DNA from: Gammaproteobacteria bacterium UBA4421
Lineage (GTDB): Bacteria > Pseudomonadota > Gammaproteobacteria > Pseudomonadales > Azotimanducaceae
Reading direction: 5' to 3'
NCBI GenBank assembly: GCA_002389675.1
Contig: DGQF01000060.1
Location: 115,106-126,139, forward strand
DNA length: 11,034 bases
Part shown: positions 1 to 7,135 of the stretch, piece after piece
Layout: every line of letters starts with the position of its first letter
Position numbering within the stretch: position 1 is the first letter of the stretch
The notes under the pieces: model-generated
Seen by the model: only the letters and a program-made list of their open reading frames with translations
Told to the model about the DNA's origin: nothing
Databases searched by the model: none
Translations under genes and position numbers: made by a program

Positions 1-1190
1 CGATTGCCTAAAAACCCCGGTCCCGGTCTTGGCGGTCGCGACCGCAACGCTTCTTCACAGGGTTCTGTCCCCCAACCCGGCGTATCGTCCAAATGCAGAT
101 AGCCGTCGCGTATGTCAGGCAAACGCGTGAAGATCTCCTCGTCCCAAGGCAGCCGATCAATATCAGTTTCCATGATCCTCAGATTAGGCACCGCAGCTGA
201 AAAATGAGCGTTGATCATGGTTGATAAATGGCCGTAAAAGTTATGCGGCGCCACATTCATTTGGTGAGCATCAGCCGCAGCAGCTATTTTCATAGACTGC
301 CAACAGCCATTCCAGATGGCATCAACAATTGCTACGTCCATTGCCTGCTGACTAAAGTAAGGCAGGAATTCACCCAGTCCAAGCAGAGTTTCGCAGGAAC
401 TAATTGGATGCGGACTATGGTCGCGTATATAGGCCAGCGCCTGTGCGTTTGGTGTGTCTATTTCAACCCAAAATAAATCATGCTCTGCAAGCGCCTTGAG
501 AATTTTCAGATACCCTTCAGTTTTGGCGTTGAAGTTGAGATCAAGCAACAGGTCCATATCGTCGCCCGCGCCGTCTCGAAAAGCGGCCAAATGTGCCTGC
601 AGATCCTGCAAGACATCACGTTCCACATTCAAGCCCGGCTCAAAGGGGAAATTAAAACCCGGCGCCCAACTTCTGACTTTATCAGACCCGAAACGGAAAA
701 CGTTTGTTTTGAGTGCCGTAAATCCTTTATTGCGCACCTCCTCACCCATAGCCTTCACGTCGTCAAGATTTTTGATTTCCGGCGGGTAAAATTGCGGGGC
801 GGTAATGCGCCATGTCGCACAGTGCGACCAATACACACGAATCTTATCCCGTATTTTGCCGCCCAGCAGATCGTAACAGGGCACGCCCAAGACCTTGGCT
901 TTGACATCCAGCAAAGCATTCTCAATGGCGCCAATACCCTCTGCAATCACCCCACCTTGAGCAGGTCGAGTGGCGCCAAACATGGCCATGAATAGTTTTT
1001 CGTGGGCCATCACATCTGCACCAATGACCCGCCCACTCAACGAATCAATCACGCTGGTCACACCTGGCGAGCCAAAACCTTCATCGTATTCGCTCCAGCC
1101 CACAGTGCCATCTTCGGCGGTGATTTTTACAAAGTGATAGTTACGCCATCCGGCATCACAATGCAGCGTGGTCAAGGCTTTAATTTTCAA
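1..1190 (-). CDS. Mandelate-racemase-subgroup enolase-superfamily enzyme, probable sugar-acid dehydratase, 3' end beyond window
   Basis: The visible 396 codons have the two-domain architecture of the mandelate racemase/muconate lactonizing enzyme family: an N-terminal capping domain (about residues 1-120) and a TIM barrel. Seen in the barrel are K161-T-N163 at the second strand, metal ligands D217, E243 and E267, the dyad D290 and H316 (in APHNFYG), and E341 (in RIMETD). A His-Asp dyad places it in the mandelate racemase subgroup, whose members abstract the alpha-proton of a carboxylate; most dehydrate aldonic or aldaric acids. K-x-N instead of K-x-K resembles galactonate dehydratase. About 25 extra residues separate K161 from D217 relative to mandelate racemase. 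No signal peptide is seen, so the enzyme is probably cytosolic. The TTG start is chosen because a perfect AGGAGG lies 8 bases upstream and no other start is nearby. It overlaps the preceding gene by 11 bases. The frame is open at the left edge, and the PGWGTEP motif at 371-377 suggests only a few residues are missing. Family is secure; substrate is unknown. Confidence 0.88.
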   Translation of the reverse strand, partial: MKIKALTTLHCDAGWRNYHFVKITAEDGTVGWSEYDEGFGSPGVTSVIDSLSGRVIGADVMAHEKLFMAMFGATRPAQGGVIAEGIGAIENALLDVKAKVLGVPCYDLLGGKIRDKIRVYWSHCATWRITAPQFYPPEIKNLDDVKAMGEEVRNKGFTALKTNVFRFGSDKVRSWAPGFNFPFEPGLNVERDVLQDLQAHLAAFRDGAGDDMDLLLDLNFNAKTEGYLKILKALAEHDLFWVEIDTPNAQALAYIRDHSPHPISSCETLLGLGEFLPYFSQQAMDVAIVDAIWNGCWQSMKIAAAADAHQMNVAPHNFYGHLSTMINAHFSAAVPNLRIMETDIDRLPWDEEIFTRLPDIRDGYLHLDDTPGWGTEPCEEALRSRPPRPGPGFLGN

Positions 1191-2637
1191 CAGCTATTCC
1201 TCCTATGGGTTCGAGCGCGGTGTCATCTGCGGGCACCGCCCGGTCGGCACCGGCACGATTTAACGCCACGGCCCTTGTTGCACCATTAAAATCGTCTTTG
1301 GCCAGACGATGCAAGGGCGCGCGCAAACCGTCTGCTTGCAGGCCTTGCGCAGAAAGCTGTAAATCACCTGTCGCGGGGCTCACAAAATAAGCTAATGGCA
1401 CCGACTCAACATTTCCCGACTTAACAGCGCTTGCACCGGCTCGCGCCCGTTCACGACCAGTGAGCAGGTTATTAGCCACCTCTGCCACAGTCACCGGATA
1501 ACGGTATTCAATGCCATAACGGTACGCTCTGGGGTGGGTATAAGCCACAGAGTTTTGGGTAATCACAACCTGAGCCACCGCCTCAACTATAATGCCAACA
1601 TCATGCTCTGTGGACTGCGCATGCACCGAACTGATCATATTATTACGAACAACAGCAGCGCCCTTTTGCGGCCTGTTCATCATGCCAATACCAATACCAC
1701 GTGCACAGTTTACAATGCGGTTTCGTTCAATCACGTGCTGGCTACCTAGATCGCTGTGCCATAGGTGAATCGCATGCTCAGCCAATCCGCCTGTATATCG
1801 GCGATCGGTTTTACCGTGCACGGGGTGGGGACGGGTAGCATGGCAGTAAATACCCTCAAAATGATTATCTACAATCCGCCAGTTGGTCGCGCGATGGGCA
1901 TCGATACCGCCGGTATAACAGCGTGTATAACCCGCCGGGTCACCATAACCCCAGATGTTGTCACGCCCCGACTGCGACAGAACAAAGCGAGAGCATGCGA
2001 TCTGTACAGCGTCAATTTGAACCCTCTGATCCGCACCACTGGCCTTAACAAATTGCTGACCACCATCTTCAAACAGTACATTGTGAACACGCAAGCCTGA
2101 CGCTTGGTCCTTGATATGCAACAGATGCGTGAGCGATCGCCTAAGCGTCAAATCCGCAAGTGTAAAATCAGGTGCTGCAACTGTGACTAAACCGCTGCCA
2201 TAACCCAATTGTTTGTATTCACTGTCCAAAATCACGTTGCGGGGATCTCCCGATTGGCCGCGCAAAGTGATATTTTTTTGTCGGATAAAAAGACCGGTTG
2301 CGCCACCCGAAACGGCACTGTCAAAGGTATATTCACCATCAGCCAACAAAAAAGTATCCCCGGCTTGCGCACCTTGCAGCAGCTGCCGGAAACTCATACG
2401 TCGCCCCTCGAGCACGACCTGACCTTGCAAACCGGATGGCGCTACTGCCAAGCGCCGGCCTGGGCGCGGCTCTACCCTCGTAGATGGCACTTCACAAGTG
2501 GGTTTATCAATCAAGTGATAGCGTTGTGATGGGCTATAGCTCTGCTGATCAACACTTGCTTGGGCAGGCAATCCGGCACATCCACACAAACCCACAACTG
2601 CGAGCATGAAGATCAGAGGCTGCGTTAAACCAGTCAT
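1180..2637 (-). CDS. Right-handed parallel beta-helix lipoprotein, possible polysaccharide-lyase-like protein
   Basis: This 485-residue protein has a lipoprotein signal: a short n-region, a hydrophobic stretch at about residues 8-19, and lipobox L17-C18-G19-C20. Residue +2 is Ala, so under the Lol rule it would be sorted to the outer membrane. After a spacer, GDTFLLADGEY (93-103) resembles the entry strand of pectate-lyase and chondroitinase-B-like helices. It is followed by repeated short strands with turn asparagines, for example NITLRG, FTLADLTL, LRVHNVLFED, WRIVDNHFEG, HVIERNRIVNC, AVVRNNMI, VVITQNSV and EVANNLL, which mark a right-handed beta-helix of about ten turns (roughly 95-395). 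The tail carries DDFNGATRA (448-456), a motif common at the C-terminus of such helices. This fold occurs in polysaccharide lyases, epimerases and non-catalytic surface proteins, and I cannot identify a catalytic set. The ATG directly follows the peptidase stop codon (TAAATG), with only a weak purine-rich RBS (GGGATGG). It overlaps the enolase-superfamily gene by 11 bases. Confidence 0.85.
   Translation of the reverse strand: MTGLTQPLIFMLAVVGLCGCAGLPAQASVDQQSYSPSQRYHLIDKPTCEVPSTRVEPRPGRRLAVAPSGLQGQVVLEGRRMSFRQLLQGAQAGDTFLLADGEYTFDSAVSGGATGLFIRQKNITLRGQSGDPRNVILDSEYKQLGYGSGLVTVAAPDFTLADLTLRRSLTHLLHIKDQASGLRVHNVLFEDGGQQFVKASGADQRVQIDAVQIACSRFVLSQSGRDNIWGYGDPAGYTRCYTGGIDAHRATNWRIVDNHFEGIYCHATRPHPVHGKTDRRYTGGLAEHAIHLWHSDLGSQHVIERNRIVNCARGIGIGMMNRPQKGAAVVRNNMISSVHAQSTEHDVGIIVEAVAQVVITQNSVAYTHPRAYRYGIEYRYPVTVAEVANNLLTGRERARAGASAVKSGNVESVPLAYFVSPATGDLQLSAQGLQADGLRAPLHRLAKDDFNGATRAVALNRAGADRAVPADDTALEPIGGIAVEN
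1199..1204 (-). promoter_or_regulatory. Ribosome binding site AGGAGG for the TTG-started enolase-superfamily gene
   Basis: On the minus strand the sequence reads AGGAGG, then 8 bases, then TTG. This perfect Shine-Dalgarno lies inside the last codons of the beta-helix lipoprotein gene and decides the otherwise weak TTG start. The position implies translational coupling of the two genes. Confidence 0.8.
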
Positions 2638-4536
2638 TTATCCATCCCGGCTGTGCTGCGCGAGGATGGCTTCCATTTCATCCATTATCCCATTGGCTCG
2701 TTTGAGCAACGAAAGGTGCGCCGCCGGCGTTGCCAGATCAATCCCGGCTCGCAGCATCAACGCATAGGGATAATCTGATCCACCCGCTTTCAACAGATCA
2801 ATGAATCGATTGCGCGCTTGCACATCCCCCGAGGTAATTTGCTCCGCCAAAGCTGACGCCGCAGCAATAGAAGTCGCATACTGAAAGACATAGAAATTAG
2901 AATAAAAATGGGGGATATAGGCCCATTCAACAGCATACAGCGGGTCAATGGTGACCACACCTTTATCGTGCCCATGATATCGTTTGAGCAGATCTAAATA
3001 AATCTCGCTCATACGCGCTCCCGTCAGCGCTTCATTTTCGTCCGCCAGCGCATTTACCCGATATTCGAACTCCGCGAACATTGCCTGCCTGAAATAAGTG
3101 CCGCGCAGCGCTTCAAGCGAAGCACCCAAATAAAACAGGCGTTCCTGGGGGGACTTGGCAGCACCGATTAAGCTATCGTGCAGCAGCATCTCATTCATTA
3201 TTGATGCTGTCTCCGCGATAAATGTCGAGTACCCCGCGGTAGGCCAGGGCTGCGCAGCATTAGCCAGCACCGAGTGCACCGCGTGCCCATATTCGTGTGC
3301 AAAGGTAGACGCACTGTCAAAATCGTCGTTGTGATTCAGCAGCACATAAGGATGCACATCATAAAGCGACCCGCTCATATATGCCCCGGAACGCTTTCCC
3401 TCACTCGGGTAAACGTGGACCCATCCACCTTGTACGCCTTTGTTATAGGCCGTTAGATAAGTCTCTCCAAGCGGAGTTAATGCCTGCCGGGTCAGTTCAA
3501 TAGACGCCTCGTAGCTAAAGGTCTTGTCTAGCTGCACCAGCGCCGGGTAAATGTCGTAGTAACGCATCTCTCCCTCAATACCCAACATACGCTTACGTAG
3601 CCTAAAATAACGGTGTAGCGTGGGTAATCCAGCATTCACTTGCGTCACCAGCATGTCGTAGACCCGAGGTGGCATCGCATCACCAAAAAAAGCGCGCGCC
3701 ACCGCGCTCTGATACCCACGTTGGCGCGTACTGAGCTGCTGCGTTTTGAGATGACCACCAAGAATCGCACCAAAGGTATTTTCGTAATCCTTCCACGTGC
3801 CCCAAAAAGCATCAAAGACCCGCTTTCGATCTGCACGATTAGGCAGCTGTCGACCCCGAGCATAGCCCGCCTGACTGAGCCTGATTTGTTCACCAGTTGA
3901 CAGTTCAAGCGTTGGCCAGGGCATATCAGCATTGGCCAACAACGAATAGATATCCGCGGGTACACGTGTGGTTTTCCCCGCAGCTGCCAGAATTTGCTCG
4001 CCAAAGGGGTCTAGCGTGTGTGGGGCATCTCGCAATACGTTTTCGATATAAAATTTGTAGTCGGCAAGCTTTGGCTCTTCGGCAAGATACGCGGTGAGCA
4101 ACGCCTCACCCATACTTAATAGCTCAGGCTGCAGCCAACTGGTGGCCTCACGCAGCTGTGCATAGGTTGCCTGCGCCTCCAGGCGCCGGGCACTGGCCTG
4201 TGCATTCCTAAGGTCTTCATCGGCTTTTAAACTCGCGTACACATAAATGCGAGAGGCCACCTTATAGGCATCAAACATCGCCTGCAGTGCAGCATGCAGT
4301 GCGGCGGCGCTGGTATCCAATGAACCTTGGTAATCCGCCACAGCGTCAATGTCATCGGACAGCCTTGCGCGAGCCGCATCCCAATCGGCCACCGACGGGT
4401 AGATATCCTCAAGGCTCCACCGGACCGACCCCTCTACCGGCGATTGGGCATTGGCCCACCCAGACCAAATCCACAGGCTCAACACAAGAGCCAACATCAG
4501 GATCCTGTTGCACCCGTTTAAAAACAATGTCGACAT
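2638..4536 (-). CDS. pepF: Exported M3-family oligoendopeptidase F-like zinc metallopeptidase
   Basis: Encodes 632 residues from the ATG at 4536. The zinc site is clear: H414-E415-Y-G-H418 (in TFAHEYGHAVH), with the third ligand E442 in FIAETAS and NE following. The N-terminal region (RWSLEDIYPS, then helical repeats) is typical of oligoendopeptidase F, which cleaves short peptides inside an enclosed channel. Length is normal for the family (about 600) plus a leader. Unlike the usual cytosolic PepF, it begins with a Sec-type signal peptide: Arg at position 12, a hydrophobic core at about 13-27, and A-N-A before Gln31 as the likely signal peptidase I site. Periplasmic or secreted peptide degradation is inferred. 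The frame extends upstream to a TTG at 4584, but the ATG has AAAAAAGG 8 bases upstream and is preferred. It is the first gene of the three-gene run; the next gene begins with no gap. Exact substrate is unknown. Confidence 0.92.
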   Translation of the reverse strand: MSTLFLNGCNRILMLALVLSLWIWSGWANAQSPVEGSVRWSLEDIYPSVADWDAARARLSDDIDAVADYQGSLDTSAAALHAALQAMFDAYKVASRIYVYASLKADEDLRNAQASARRLEAQATYAQLREATSWLQPELLSMGEALLTAYLAEEPKLADYKFYIENVLRDAPHTLDPFGEQILAAAGKTTRVPADIYSLLANADMPWPTLELSTGEQIRLSQAGYARGRQLPNRADRKRVFDAFWGTWKDYENTFGAILGGHLKTQQLSTRQRGYQSAVARAFFGDAMPPRVYDMLVTQVNAGLPTLHRYFRLRKRMLGIEGEMRYYDIYPALVQLDKTFSYEASIELTRQALTPLGETYLTAYNKGVQGGWVHVYPSEGKRSGAYMSGSLYDVHPYVLLNHNDDFDSASTFAHEYGHAVHSVLANAAQPWPTAGYSTFIAETASIMNEMLLHDSLIGAAKSPQERLFYLGASLEALRGTYFRQAMFAEFEYRVNALADENEALTGARMSEIYLDLLKRYHGHDKGVVTIDPLYAVEWAYIPHFYSNFYVFQYATSIAAASALAEQITSGDVQARNRFIDLLKAGGSDYPYALMLRAGIDLATPAAHLSLLKRANGIMDEMEAILAQHSRDG

Positions 4537-4656
4537 GAGCAGAACCTTTTTTAGCAAAACGAGAATCACCAACCTGTCGCGCAAGCTACCAACTCACCAA
4601 CAAGCGACAAAGTCTAACAGTATCTCAATCGGTGCAGCCAAGCACACCGCACTGCC
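4537..4656. other. Intergenic gap between yceH and the M3 peptidase gene
   Basis: These 120 bases separate the yceH stop codon from the peptidase ATG. I see no convincing sigma-70 promoter on the minus strand and no terminator: the only hairpin candidate (4631-4648) is imperfect and lacks a T-run. Whether the peptidase operon is read from yceH or from its own promoter is open. Confidence 0.4.
4545..4552 (-). promoter_or_regulatory. Ribosome binding site AAAAAAGG for the exported M3 peptidase
   Basis: The purine run AAAAAAGG on the minus strand sits 8 bases before the ATG at 4536. It supports that start over the TTG at 4584, which has no comparable site upstream. Confidence 0.6.
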
Positions 4657-5319
4657 TTACCTTTTGAGGACGTCTATTTCTGCCTGTAACCGTTCAACCT
4701 GCGCTTCAAGCATCGTCACTCGGATCATCAAATCATCTAACGCTAGGGTGTTGGGTGGATTTGCAACGGGTGCCAATGCGATCTGCGATGTGGAAGGCGA
4801 ATCTGGCGTCTCGTCGCCCAGCAGATGCACATATTCTGCATCTCGCCGCCCCGCACGACGCGGCAATTGGGCAACCACCGACGCACCCTCGCGTTGCACC
4901 AGCCTTTGCAACACCTCTTCAACCCCTGCGTTGTCCGAAAAAGTAAACAAGCGTCCGCTATTAGAGCGAATTTCGCCGGGCGTTCGCGGACCACGCAGCA
5001 ATAAAATGCACACCACCGCATACTCAGCCTCATCAAACTGAAACTCTCCAAAAGGCGTGTTGCACAACCGCTGCTTAAATTTCTCAACCTGCGTTTTGAA
5101 GTTTTCTTCAACTTGTACCAGATGCAAATCTTGCAGCGCGCGCACCGCATGCAAGACCTCTCCCGGCGACAACGCCATGACCGGCGCTCTGGACGACTTT
5201 TGATTACATCCGCTGATGAGCGCGTTTAAGCTAAGCGGATATTGGTCTGGCGTAATCGCCGATTTTTCCATCAACACGCCGATAACGCGTGCTTGAACTG
5301 CATTGAGTAAAATTGGCAC
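4657..5319 (-). CDS. yceH: YceH family protein (DUF480/UPF0502)
   Basis: A 220-residue relative of E. coli YceH, recognised from ARVIGVLMEK near the start, then TPDQYPLSLNAL, the GCNQKS segment, and LLLRGPRTPGEIRS in the middle. Family members consist of two winged-helix-like domains, and their molecular role is not established. The C-terminus (about residues 192-220) is a heptad-rich helix, MLEAQVERLQAEIDVLKR, predicted to form a coiled coil as in E. coli. The frame opens upstream to a GTG at 5397, but the GTG at 5319 is preferred. From there the 12 residues before and through ARV align without gaps to the E. coli N-terminus, a weak GAG lies 6 bases upstream, and a candidate promoter sits between the two starts. 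It is divergent from nei. The nucleic-acid-binding suggestion comes from fold knowledge, not from residues seen here. Confidence 0.93.
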   Translation of the reverse strand: MPILLNAVQARVIGVLMEKSAITPDQYPLSLNALISGCNQKSSRAPVMALSPGEVLHAVRALQDLHLVQVEENFKTQVEKFKQRLCNTPFGEFQFDEAEYAVVCILLLRGPRTPGEIRSNSGRLFTFSDNAGVEEVLQRLVQREGASVVAQLPRRAGRRDAEYVHLLGDETPDSPSTSQIALAPVANPPNTLALDDLMIRVTMLEAQVERLQAEIDVLKR

Positions 5320-5449
5320 AGAGCGCTCAAAATATTTGATATTCCGCGAGCATAGCGCGAATGTCGCCCACATCAACAAGTATTCTTTTACAACCACTTC
5401 ACGGTCGTGTGCTTACCCTGCCGGTTCCCTGTCAAGCGATCACTTAACT
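5320..5449. other. Divergent yceH-nei intergenic region
   Basis: 130 bases hold the control signals of both genes. A candidate yceH promoter is listed separately. For nei, TTGATA at 5336-5341 and TTTACA at 5387-5392 look like -35 elements, but neither has an acceptable -10 at 16-18 bases. No palindromic operator stands out. Confidence 0.4.
5349..5376 (-). promoter_or_regulatory. Candidate sigma-70 promoter for yceH
   Basis: On the minus strand TTGATG (5371-5376) is followed after 16 bases by TATGCT (5349-5354), together 8 of 12 consensus positions. The predicted transcript start near 5342 leaves a leader of about 23 bases before the GTG at 5319. It would exclude the longer GTG start at 5397. 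This was found by eye only. Confidence 0.35.
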
Positions 5450-6280
5450 ATGCCCGAAGGCCCGGAAATCAGACGCGTAGCAAGCCGTATCAGCAAGGTT
5501 GTCGCCAATCAAGGCCCGCTGCAAGTTACGTTCACCCAACCCCATCTGCACCACTTCGGGGAAATCCTTAGCGGCCGCCAAGTGCTTAACGTGACCAGTC
5601 GCGGCAAGGCATTACTGACACAGTTCGAGGGCGCATTAACGGTATACAGCCATAATCAATTGTATGGACGCTGGTCAATTAGCCGCATCGGCCGCGTGCC
5701 CAAAACCACACGCACACTGCGCTTTGCCATGCACAGCACGACCCATAGCGCCTTGCTTTACAGTGCCTCGGAAATAGCCGTGCTGTCACCAGAGGAAATG
5801 GAAAACCACCCCTTTCTCACCAAATTAGGGCCTGATGCACTCGACGATGGCGTGCATTGGCGCGACGTGCTGAAACGCTTGATGGACAAACGCTTCCACA
5901 AACGCAGCCTTGCCGCGCTATATCTGGATCAAACGTTTATTGCCGGCACCGGTAACTATTTACGCAGCGAGATTTTACATCAAAGCGGTGTGCACCCATT
6001 TGACCGACCCTGTGATCTGACCCGCAAACAGTTAGGGCTACTGGCCAGAACCACGTTAAGTCTGTCACGACAGGCTTATGTCACCTCCGGCATCACCAAC
6101 ACACCCGCGCGGGTCAAACGCCTCAAAGCCGCTGGCATTCGCCGATCACGCTATAGGCATCTCGCTTTCGCACGAAGCGAGCAGCCCTGCTACCGCTGCT
6201 CAGATTTAATAGAGCGCATCGAAATCAGCGGTCGCCGCCTGTATCTTTGCCGCCGTTGTCAGCCAAAGCATCTTCCTTGA
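5450..6280 (+). CDS. nei: Endonuclease VIII, Nei: bifunctional DNA glycosylase/AP lyase
   Basis: Encodes 276 residues, close to E. coli Nei in length and sequence. It excises oxidised pyrimidines in base-excision repair and cleaves the resulting abasic site by beta,delta-elimination. Seen are the obligatory MPEGPEIRR start (Pro2 becomes the N-terminal nucleophile after Met removal; Glu3 is catalytic), Lys53 in RGKALLT, LYSHNQLYG-like strands (VYSHNQLYGRW, 65-75), the helix-two-turn-helix region around AGTGNYLRSEILHQSG (165-180), and a C-terminal zinc finger with C247, C250, C267 and C270 and finger Arg262. Because Pro2 must be exposed, the ATG at 5450 is the only sensible start, although the frame is open back to 5303. 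No recognisable Shine-Dalgarno precedes it, and I found no good promoter. It is divergent from yceH and convergent with the flavin-reductase-like gene, 23 bases away. All key residues are present, so it should be active. Confidence 0.97.
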   Translation: MPEGPEIRRVASRISKVVANQGPLQVTFTQPHLHHFGEILSGRQVLNVTSRGKALLTQFEGALTVYSHNQLYGRWSISRIGRVPKTTRTLRFAMHSTTHSALLYSASEIAVLSPEEMENHPFLTKLGPDALDDGVHWRDVLKRLMDKRFHKRSLAALYLDQTFIAGTGNYLRSEILHQSGVHPFDRPCDLTRKQLGLLARTTLSLSRQAYVTSGITNTPARVKRLKAAGIRRSRYRHLAFARSEQPCYRCSDLIERIEISGRRLYLCRRCQPKHLP

Positions 6281-6303
6281 CCGCACCTGCAAACGCGCAC
6301 CGC

Positions 6304-6996
6304 TTAGGACTTTAACATCCCATCTAGAATAGGATCGTTGTCCGGCCGGCTCATGCTGAACGTCTTTTCCAATACCGCATACTCATCGTACCCCATCCGC
6401 GTCAGCACCTGCATGGCACGGGTATTTACCCGCCCGGCCTCAATAAACTGATCATCAATGTGAATGCCAACAACCTCACCGAACACCATATGATAAATAT
6501 GGTCACCGCCGCGTTTAGGCACCGGGCGCGATTCTAAGAAGATACACTCAATAGCCGCCGGACAAGCCGCGACTCGAGGCGTTTTCAATTTATTCGAGGG
6601 CGCCATCACAATCCCGGCTTGTTCGGACTCACTGACCTGAGCAGGTAAATGTGCCGACGTTGCGTTCATCAGCTTTGCCTGATCAGCGGCGACAATATTA
6701 CAAACAAATTCACCACTGGATTGCGCATTTAATTCGGAATGTTTTCGCCGCGCGCCGAAGCCCACCCCTTGAGAGCGCGACTGGATTTCCAGTTCTGGGG
6801 TCGCGCTAAACATCACGATATCCGGGCTATCGGCTACGGCTTGAAAATAGCTATAAGGCGCCAGATTCACATGGCCATCTGGCGAAAGTGTTGAAATCCA
6901 GCCAATCGGCCTTGGCGCGACCAACGCTTTAAAGGGATTAAACGGCAGCGGCAGCGCTGCCCCTGATTTAAGCCTTGCCTGGCTATCATAAAACAT
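6304..6996 (-). CDS. Flavin reductase-like FMN-binding split-barrel protein
   Basis: This 230-residue protein belongs to the flavin reductase-like domain family (PF01613; DIM6/NTAB-type). The N-terminal barrel shows LVAPRPIGWISTLSPDG (25-41) and VNLAPYSYFQAV (43-54), the FMN-binding strand pair of this family. A conserved K85-H/SELN segment, GEFVCNIV (95-102) and the closing RMGYDEYAVLEKTFSMSRP (200-218) follow. Members bind FMN and act as NAD(P)H:flavin oxidoreductases, as partners of two-component monooxygenases, or in unknown roles; no monooxygenase gene is in view. There is no signal peptide, so it is cytosolic. The ATG at 6996 has AGGA 7 bases upstream (7004-7007) and a good candidate promoter. 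It is convergent with nei (23 bases between stop codons, no terminator hairpin seen) and divergent from the AsmA-family gene. Family is secure; partner and substrate are not. Confidence 0.9.
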   Translation of the reverse strand: MFYDSQARLKSGAALPLPFNPFKALVAPRPIGWISTLSPDGHVNLAPYSYFQAVADSPDIVMFSATPELEIQSRSQGVGFGARRKHSELNAQSSGEFVCNIVAADQAKLMNATSAHLPAQVSESEQAGIVMAPSNKLKTPRVAACPAAIECIFLESRPVPKRGGDHIYHMVFGEVVGIHIDDQFIEAGRVNTRAMQVLTRMGYDEYAVLEKTFSMSRPDNDPILDGMLKS

Positions 6997-7135
6997 CGTG
7001 ATTTCCTAAATTACCCGGACATACATTGCTCGGCCGTTCACAGATTATCAGTACCTTGACCGATCTCGTCCAGCGGAACCGGTGAAATTCGGGTATCGTA
7101 TAACGCGGCTTATATAAAAAAATTTAAGGCGTACT
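6997..7135. other. Divergent intergenic region between flavin-reductase-like and AsmA-family genes
   Basis: 139 bases hold the control regions of two divergent genes. The minus-strand promoter is listed separately. On the plus strand, TATAAC (7099-7104) and TATATA (7111-7116) are possible -10 elements, but no fitting -35 accompanies either. TAAGG at 7125-7129 is a usable ribosome binding site 6 bases before the GTG at 7136. Confidence 0.4.
7044..7072 (-). promoter_or_regulatory. Candidate sigma-70 promoter for the flavin-reductase-like gene
   Basis: On the minus strand TGGACG (7067-7072) is followed by a 17-base spacer and then GATAAT (7044-7049), which matches five of six -10 positions. The transcript would start near 7037 with a leader of about 40 bases before the ATG at 6996. 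This is the best promoter match I found in the window by eye. Confidence 0.45.

Noticed and set aside
480..995. A 171-codon plus-strand open frame and smaller ones nearby
   Set aside because: It lies antisense to the enolase-superfamily gene, whose catalytic motifs run through the whole stretch. The translated product looks like no family and has no credible RBS.
1765..2100. A 111-codon plus-strand open frame
   Set aside because: It is antisense to the beta-helix lipoprotein gene, with random-looking composition.
2273..2279. A7 run on the minus strand in the beta-helix gene, forming an A-AAA-AAT slippery heptamer
   Set aside because: The zero frame continues through normal beta-helix repeats, no downstream stimulatory structure is evident, and the alternative frame yields nothing recognisable.
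1..4536. Dipeptide epimerase pathway (peptidase plus enolase-superfamily epimerase, as in murein peptide recycling)
   Set aside because: Dipeptide epimerases use Lys on both sides of the barrel. This enzyme has the His-Asp dyad of the mandelate racemase subgroup instead.
4631..4648. Hairpin after yceH as a terminator
   Set aside because: The stem is only about six pairs with two G-T wobbles, and no T-run follows on the minus strand.
5414..5440. Perfect TTGACA on the minus strand upstream of yceH as its promoter
   Set aside because: No -10-like hexamer occurs 16-18 bases downstream; the spacer ends in GC-rich sequence.
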